Assembly: GCF_016919385.1 (NCBI RefSeq)
Contig: NZ_CP070351.1
Span: forward strand, 4,030,001 to 4,094,000
Length of the DNA: 64,000 nt
Source: Gordonia sp. PDNC005
Lineage (GTDB): Bacteria; Actinomycetota; Actinomycetes; Mycobacteriales; Mycobacteriaceae
Reading direction: 5' to 3'
Below the pieces are notes generated by a model. That model was not told the DNA's origin. It saw only the letters and a program-made list of their open reading frames with translations, and ran no database searches. This document shows positions 59,785 through 64,000 of the stretch, in pieces (within the stretch, counting starts at the first letter, position 1; each line of letters starts with the position of its first letter). The translations under genes were made by a program, and so were the position numbers.

Positions 59785-61434
59785 ATGGCGTGGAGGGGAA
59801 CAAGAACAGTGAGCGCGGCGACTGCTGTCGTCGTGGCAGTGGGGCTCGTGTCGGCTTGTGGTTCGGAGGAGACTACCGACGCGGGGCGAGCCACAGGTGA
59901 GTTCGCCGATGCCGTTGAACGGCTCGACGTCCAGGCGGCGTCGATGTTCACCAGTGCTCCGGCCCTCGCGTCCGAAGCGCTCGCCGCCACCATCTCGGGG
60001 ATGAATCCGCAGGCGGTGACGACCTCGGTCGACAGCCCCGTCGAGTACAGCGACGGCACGGCGTCGTTCACCATGAAGACCACCTGGCAGTGGCAGGACG
60101 AGAGTTCCTACGCCACCACGACGTCGGGGACGGTCCGCAAGCTGTCGAGCGGATGGAAGGTCCAGTGGGATCCGAACCTGCTGTTCCAGGGCCTGCCCAC
60201 CGGAGCGCGCCTCCAGCGGATCCGCACTGACGCAAAACCGGCGCCGACCGTCGACAGTCGGACCGGCAAACCCTTCATGCAGATGGAACCCGTCAACGAG
60301 ATCACCTTCGACCAGTCGGCGGCAGGCAAGAAGGCCGACGCCGCGATCGCGGCGCTGTCGTCGTCGATCAGGCCGATCGCTCCGCTGATCACCGCCCGGA
60401 CCATTCGCGGCAAGGTGGATGAGGCTCAGGGGCAGCCGATCATCGCCGTGACCCTCCGTGACGAGGACATGAAGGTGCTCGCGTCGGATCCGGAACGCAT
60501 CGCAGGCGTGACCGTTCGACGTACCGGTCGTCTCGTCATGAACGATCGTCGGCTCGAGAGTCCTCTCGAAGCCGGCCTCACCAACTACTGGAATGCGATT
60601 CGTGACGCCACCGCGGGCTGGCAGGTCCAACTCGCGGCGCCCGGCGCGAAGCCGCGTCGCCTCGCCGGGGAGCAGGGGCCGCCCGGCAAAGACGTAGCCA
60701 CCTCCATCGACCAGAATCAGCAGCTCGTCCTCGGCGATTCCGTCGTCGACGTCGCACAGCCGGCGACGATGATGGTCTTCGACTCGATGTCGGGAGGCAT
60801 CCTGGCCATGGCGCAGAACGACGCTGCTGCGGCGTCACGAGTCGAGGCCGGACTCGGATACGCCACCGGCAGCACGCTGAAGCCGGTCTTCGACGCGATC
60901 ACCCGCGCTGTTCCAGGAGCTGACGACAGGACACCCGAGGCGAACGACGTCCTGCACCACTTCGGCCTCGGAGTCACGTTCGTCGCGCCGGGGGTGAGCT
61001 TGCCGCGACAGGTGTCGCCGACAGTGTCGACTGCGCGGTTCTCGCCGAACGACTTCACCGCGTCGATGCTGAACATGGGCGCGCTCGGAGTGGCTCTCGC
61101 CCGTGCAGACGCGGGCAAAGACAAGGCCGCCCCGCCATTCGTCATCAAGGGCGCGACCACCAAGGTCAGCACCGGCGACCTCGGCAACCTCGACCGGGGC
61201 GTCGCGAAAGACGTGCTGGCCCAGATGTCGACGATCGCACGCAAGGGTGATGCCAGTGACATCACCGGTGCGCCGGGACTGCGCGCTCTGGTCGGAACCA
61301 ATGGACCGAAGGGGCCGGGCTGGTTCGTCGGACTGCAAGGCGGCAAGGTGATCGTCGTGTACTGCGAGGGCGACAAGTCCGGAACCGCAGCCCTGCAGGT
61401 CGCGCAGAAGTACTTCCGCGTGGCGAAGAGCTGA
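59785..61434 (+). CDS. Penicillin-binding lipoprotein with degenerate transpeptidase motifs
   Basis: 549 residues. Lipobox VSAC, then an NTF2-like (MecA N-terminal) domain (about 35-150), a dimerisation region and a transpeptidase domain. The SxxK motif is kept (Ser363-Thr-Leu-Lys366), but the SxN motif is unclear and the KTG block is replaced by GTNGPKGPG. It looks like mycobacterial PBP-lipo-type proteins but may have little beta-lactam or transpeptidase reactivity. An AGGAG sits 13 bases before the ATG. Confidence 0.83.
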   Translation: MAWRGTRTVSAATAVVVAVGLVSACGSEETTDAGRATGEFADAVERLDVQAASMFTSAPALASEALAATISGMNPQAVTTSVDSPVEYSDGTASFTMKTTWQWQDESSYATTTSGTVRKLSSGWKVQWDPNLLFQGLPTGARLQRIRTDAKPAPTVDSRTGKPFMQMEPVNEITFDQSAAGKKADAAIAALSSSIRPIAPLITARTIRGKVDEAQGQPIIAVTLRDEDMKVLASDPERIAGVTVRRTGRLVMNDRRLESPLEAGLTNYWNAIRDATAGWQVQLAAPGAKPRRLAGEQGPPGKDVATSIDQNQQLVLGDSVVDVAQPATMMVFDSMSGGILAMAQNDAAAASRVEAGLGYATGSTLKPVFDAITRAVPGADDRTPEANDVLHHFGLGVTFVAPGVSLPRQVSPTVSTARFSPNDFTASMLNMGALGVALARADAGKDKAAPPFVIKGATTKVSTGDLGNLDRGVAKDVLAQMSTIARKGDASDITGAPGLRALVGTNGPKGPGWFVGLQGGKVIVVYCEGDKSGTAALQVAQKYFRVAKS

Positions 61435-61443
61435 CCCGGACAG

Positions 61444-61854
61444 TCAGCGGCTGCGACGGGCCTCGGAGAACGCGGCCAACGCACGCCACCCGACGAGGAG
61501 GACACCCGTCGCTATTGTCGCGACGACGATGAACGACACCGCGGTGCCCTGACCGGACACCACGCGGAGGATCATGCCGACGATCACCGTCGACACCCAG
61601 ATCACCACACCGCTCGGCACGATCCGCGACGGAAGGAACACGTCGGATCTGGTGAACGCGTACGCGACTGCCCAGCCGATCGCTGCACCGATCAGGAACG
61701 GCCACAGCGTGGTGAGGAAACCTGTCACCGACCCCGCCTCGTCGTGACTACGGCGTCCGATGGCGACGAAGACGACCAGTGCGATCAGGTCGCACAACCC
61801 GGCGACGACGAGCGGGCCGACAAGACCGCGAGACGATGATGCAGACGAGGACAT
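61444..61854 (-). CDS. DUF3054 membrane protein
   Basis: 136 residues, four membrane helices, with LCDLIALVVFVAIGRRSHD at the start and PSGVVIWVSTVIVGMILR, which are typical of DUF3054. Function unknown. ATG 61854 is the best start because upstream codons overlap the flippase-like gene. Four bases separate it from that gene. Confidence 0.83.
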   Translation of the reverse strand: MSSSASSSRGLVGPLVVAGLCDLIALVVFVAIGRRSHDEAGSVTGFLTTLWPFLIGAAIGWAVAYAFTRSDVFLPSRIVPSGVVIWVSTVIVGMILRVVSGQGTAVSFIVVATIATGVLLVGWRALAAFSEARRSR

Positions 61855-61858
61855 ACCC

Positions 61859-63007
61859 CTACGGTAGCGAGCCGCCCCGATGTTCTTCGTCCTGGCCGCC
61901 GTCCGGCTGGTCGGAGCTTCGGGCCGCACGTTCGCGGTCGTGCTCGATCTCAAGGTCGAGCGAGTCTCCCGACTTGAACCTCCCGCGGTACCGGATGCCG
62001 ATGACGATCCAGCCGATGATCGACACCAGGACGTAACTGATCATGCGGTAGATCAGGACCGCGGTCAGTGCGTCCGCTGCAGTCATACCCGCAGACGTCA
62101 GTGCCGGAATCAACATGACGTCGACGACACCCAGTCCGCCAGGAAGAAGTGGGACCGCGGTGCCAACAGCCTTGCCGGCCGCGTAAGCGACCATCAGGCC
62201 CGCGATGGACGGATGCGATCCGACGGCCCAGCATGCAAAGGCAAGGCATGCGACGTCAGCGACCCAGTTGAAGAAACTCCAGCCGAATGCGACGGCGCCG
62301 TCGCGGCGATTGAGGTGGACCGCCTGCAACTGCTCGAGGGTGAGTCTCAGCCGCGCGACCCCATGATCTGCAGGCTTCTCGCGAATGTTGTTGATCCACC
62401 CGAGTACTCGGAGCCCGATCGTCTCAAGAGATTGTGGATGGCTCGCCAGGTATTGAGCGCCGACCATGAACGCCAGGAAACCCGCAACACTGAAGATCAC
62501 CGAGAATGGACTGGTCTTGGCTCCGGCGAGAAGTGCGCCGCCGAGTCCGAGAATCGCAAGACCCGCGCCTGCCAGCAGACCGGACATCACCAGTTGCCAG
62601 GACGCGACCACCGGGCTGGCGCCCCACTTGCGGCTCTCCCGGTAGATGAAGGCCGGGGAGAGGACCTGTCCACCCGGCATCGTCTGCGAGACCGAGTTGG
62701 ACGCGAGGATCACCGCGAGTGACTCACGCTGCTTCACGCGAACGCCTGCCGACCGCATCAGGACCCTTTGCACGTGAGCGTAACTGTCCATCGACAGGAT
62801 CGCGGCGATGATGCACGCGAGCACCCACTCCCATTGGAGTTCACCGATTCGCGCCCACGTGTCCTTCAACTTCGGCCAGATCAGGTACCCCTCGGTGCCG
62901 AGGATCACGATCACCACGACGATCAGTCCCCACCGAAGCCAGCGACGCCACGGCCGACGTTTTCCCGACGTAGCGTCGGGGGCGTCGGCTGTGGCGTCGT
63001 CAGACAT
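61859..63007 (-). CDS. Flippase-like membrane protein (lysylphosphatidylglycerol synthase TM / UPF0104 family)
   Basis: 382 residues with about eight helices and the family motifs SNSVSQTMPGGQVLSPAF near the first third and LPGGLGVVDVMLIPALTSAG near the end. It lacks the soluble synthase domain of MprF, leaving only the flippase-type part. Its place beside mmpL3 matches a conserved actinobacterial arrangement (Rv0204c-like, from memory), so a role in envelope lipid transport is possible. The C-terminal 30 residues are charged and likely disordered. Confidence 0.82.
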   Translation of the reverse strand: MSDDATADAPDATSGKRRPWRRWLRWGLIVVVIVILGTEGYLIWPKLKDTWARIGELQWEWVLACIIAAILSMDSYAHVQRVLMRSAGVRVKQRESLAVILASNSVSQTMPGGQVLSPAFIYRESRKWGASPVVASWQLVMSGLLAGAGLAILGLGGALLAGAKTSPFSVIFSVAGFLAFMVGAQYLASHPQSLETIGLRVLGWINNIREKPADHGVARLRLTLEQLQAVHLNRRDGAVAFGWSFFNWVADVACLAFACWAVGSHPSIAGLMVAYAAGKAVGTAVPLLPGGLGVVDVMLIPALTSAGMTAADALTAVLIYRMISYVLVSIIGWIVIGIRYRGRFKSGDSLDLEIEHDRERAARSSDQPDGGQDEEHRGGSLP

Positions 63008-63034
63008 GGAGTCCAGCCTAGGGCATGGGGCCTG

Positions 63035-64000
63035 TCAGTCCTGGTCCGACTGACGAGCGCGGCTTCGCCTCAGCAGTTCCTGGACACTGATCTGGTTTCC
63101 TTCGTCGCCGCGGTCGGGCCGCAGTTCCCGTGCCGAACGTGTCGTCGTCTGGTCCTCGGCCGGCGGTATGGGCGTCGGTGCAGGCGCCGGGCGCGGTGCA
63201 GGAGGCACCTGCTGCGACAGCGGGCGTTGTGCCGGGGCGGGTCGCTGTGCCGGCGTCGGCCCCGACGGGGGGCGCGACGGTGCTTGCGGCCGTTGCTGCG
63301 TCGGCTGAACGGGCTGCTGGGGCTGGACGGTCTGCGGGGGCGGCGGACCGGCAGGACGACGGACCTGCGTCTGCGCCTGCGGCTGCGGGCGGGGCGCTTG
63401 GGTCTTGGTCACGGTCACACGTGGCTGAGGGGCCGACTCGGGTCCGTTCGCGGGACGCGGAGCCGGAGGCTTGGGTCGCAGGTCACGGGACGCCTGTCGG
63501 ACGCCTCCCGCACCCAGACGCCACGAACCGGTGTCCGGCCCGCTGCTCTTGCGTGCGGGTTCGACAGGGGCCTTCGGGGCGTCGTCGATCAGCTCGTCGA
63601 GCGTGCTCTCGACGCCCGCCGGTTCCTCCGCCGTCCGGCGCCGCGGACCGCTCGCCTCGCTCGTGTCGTCCGCCGCGGCGCGGTCGACGCTGATGCTCTT
63701 CATCGTTGTGGTCGGAGCCTCCGCCGCGGCCACAACGCCGCCCGAGCTGACAGCCGCCACGGCGTATCGCGTGTGCTCCTTCTCGTCGGGCTCGTCGGTC
63801 AGAATCGTCTCGCCCAGACCGATCTTCTGCTGCAGGCGCTGCATCCAGCGCGGCGACCACCAGCAGTCGTCGCCGAGCAACTTCATGACTGACGGGACCA
63901 GGAGCATGCGGATGACGGTCGCATCGAGGACCAGCGCCGCGATCATGCCGTACGCGATGTACTTCATCATCACGATGTCCGACAGGCCGAACGCGCCGGT
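63035..64000 (-). CDS. mmpL3: Trehalose monomycolate transporter MmpL3, C-terminal part (runs off right edge)
   Basis: The last 322 residues are present; the gene continues beyond base 64000. The final membrane helices (KYIAYGMIAALVLDATVIRMLLVPSVM) and LLGDDCWWSPRWMQRLQQKIGLGE match MmpL3 very closely. They are followed by a long Pro/Gln/Ala-rich cytoplasmic tail ending ISVQELLRRSRARQ, comparable to the mycobacterial ending. RND transporter that moves trehalose monomycolate to the outer membrane; essential in mycobacteria. Confidence 0.93.
   Translation of the reverse strand, partial: TGAFGLSDIVMMKYIAYGMIAALVLDATVIRMLLVPSVMKLLGDDCWWSPRWMQRLQQKIGLGETILTDEPDEKEHTRYAVAAVSSGGVVAAAEAPTTTMKSISVDRAAADDTSEASGPRRRTAEEPAGVESTLDELIDDAPKAPVEPARKSSGPDTGSWRLGAGGVRQASRDLRPKPPAPRPANGPESAPQPRVTVTKTQAPRPQPQAQTQVRRPAGPPPPQTVQPQQPVQPTQQRPQAPSRPPSGPTPAQRPAPAQRPLSQQVPPAPRPAPAPTPIPPAEDQTTTRSARELRPDRGDEGNQISVQELLRRSRARQSDQD

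Overview
The window is high-GC DNA from a mycolic-acid actinobacterium (order Mycobacteriales), most likely Gordonia or a near relative. The evidence is an arabinogalactan block (dprE1, a gtrA homologue, glfT1, wzm, wzt), a proteasome activator ending in GQYL, a fused HadA/HadB dehydratase of mycolate elongation, a tandem-TetR regulator beside fadA-fadB, Zmp1- and R2lox-type proteins, and an MmpL3 tail at the right edge. The genus is inferred from gene content only. I found no tRNA, rRNA, CRISPR array, insertion sequence or prophage.

Layout. 1-7.9 kb: 5' end of dprE1, a universal stress protein, a secreted lipase, gtrA, a DUF5685 protein with a cysteine-packed tail, then a secreted Thr/Ser-rich protein, a sortase and a cutinase-like protein. 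7.9-14.4 kb: fused hadAB and a luciferase-like flavin enzyme behind a perfect KstR-type palindrome, then glfT1-wzt-wzm, the proteasome activator and an aminotransferase-fold protein without the PLP lysine. 14.5-17.8 kb: MarR regulator and a divergent NHEJ pair (ligD, ku). 17.8-31.3 kb: catabolic region with a two-subunit acyl-CoA dehydrogenase, a CopD-like membrane protein, an FMN hydroxy-acid oxidase, azlCD with its regulator, a DszA-like monooxygenase, an MpaB-type protein, two TetR regulators and an operon of acyl-CoA dehydrogenase, APH-type kinase and SDR that looks like a split ACAD10/11 (LvaA/LvaC-like) 4-hydroxyacyl-CoA route.

31.4-46.5 kb: histidine phosphatase, a leaderless Cys-Cys leader peptide before a ROK regulator, a DrrAB-like ABC exporter, DUF1275 protein, adenylate cyclase, Mce3R-like tandem TetR, fadA-fadB, a lipoprotein, an orphan ureG with a His-rich tail, DUF1576 protein and an SGNH hydrolase. 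46.6-50.1 kb: a complete alkane hydroxylase operon (AlkB-rubredoxin fusion, rubredoxin, rubredoxin reductase, TetR). 50.1-64 kb: HsaD-like hydrolase behind a second KstR-type box, L,D-transpeptidase, R2lox, serine deaminase with a LysR gene, EamA transporter, M13 peptidase, pirin, a degenerate penicillin-binding lipoprotein, DUF3054 protein, flippase-like protein and the mmpL3 3' end.

Together the genes describe a free-living degrader of alkanes, fatty acids and probably sterols that builds a mycolyl-arabinogalactan envelope. Control is mostly by TetR-type repressors over small, tightly overlapping operons. The observations most worth following are the kinase/dehydrogenase operon at 28.3-31.3 kb, the leaderless leader peptide at 32.17 kb and the DUF5685 protein.
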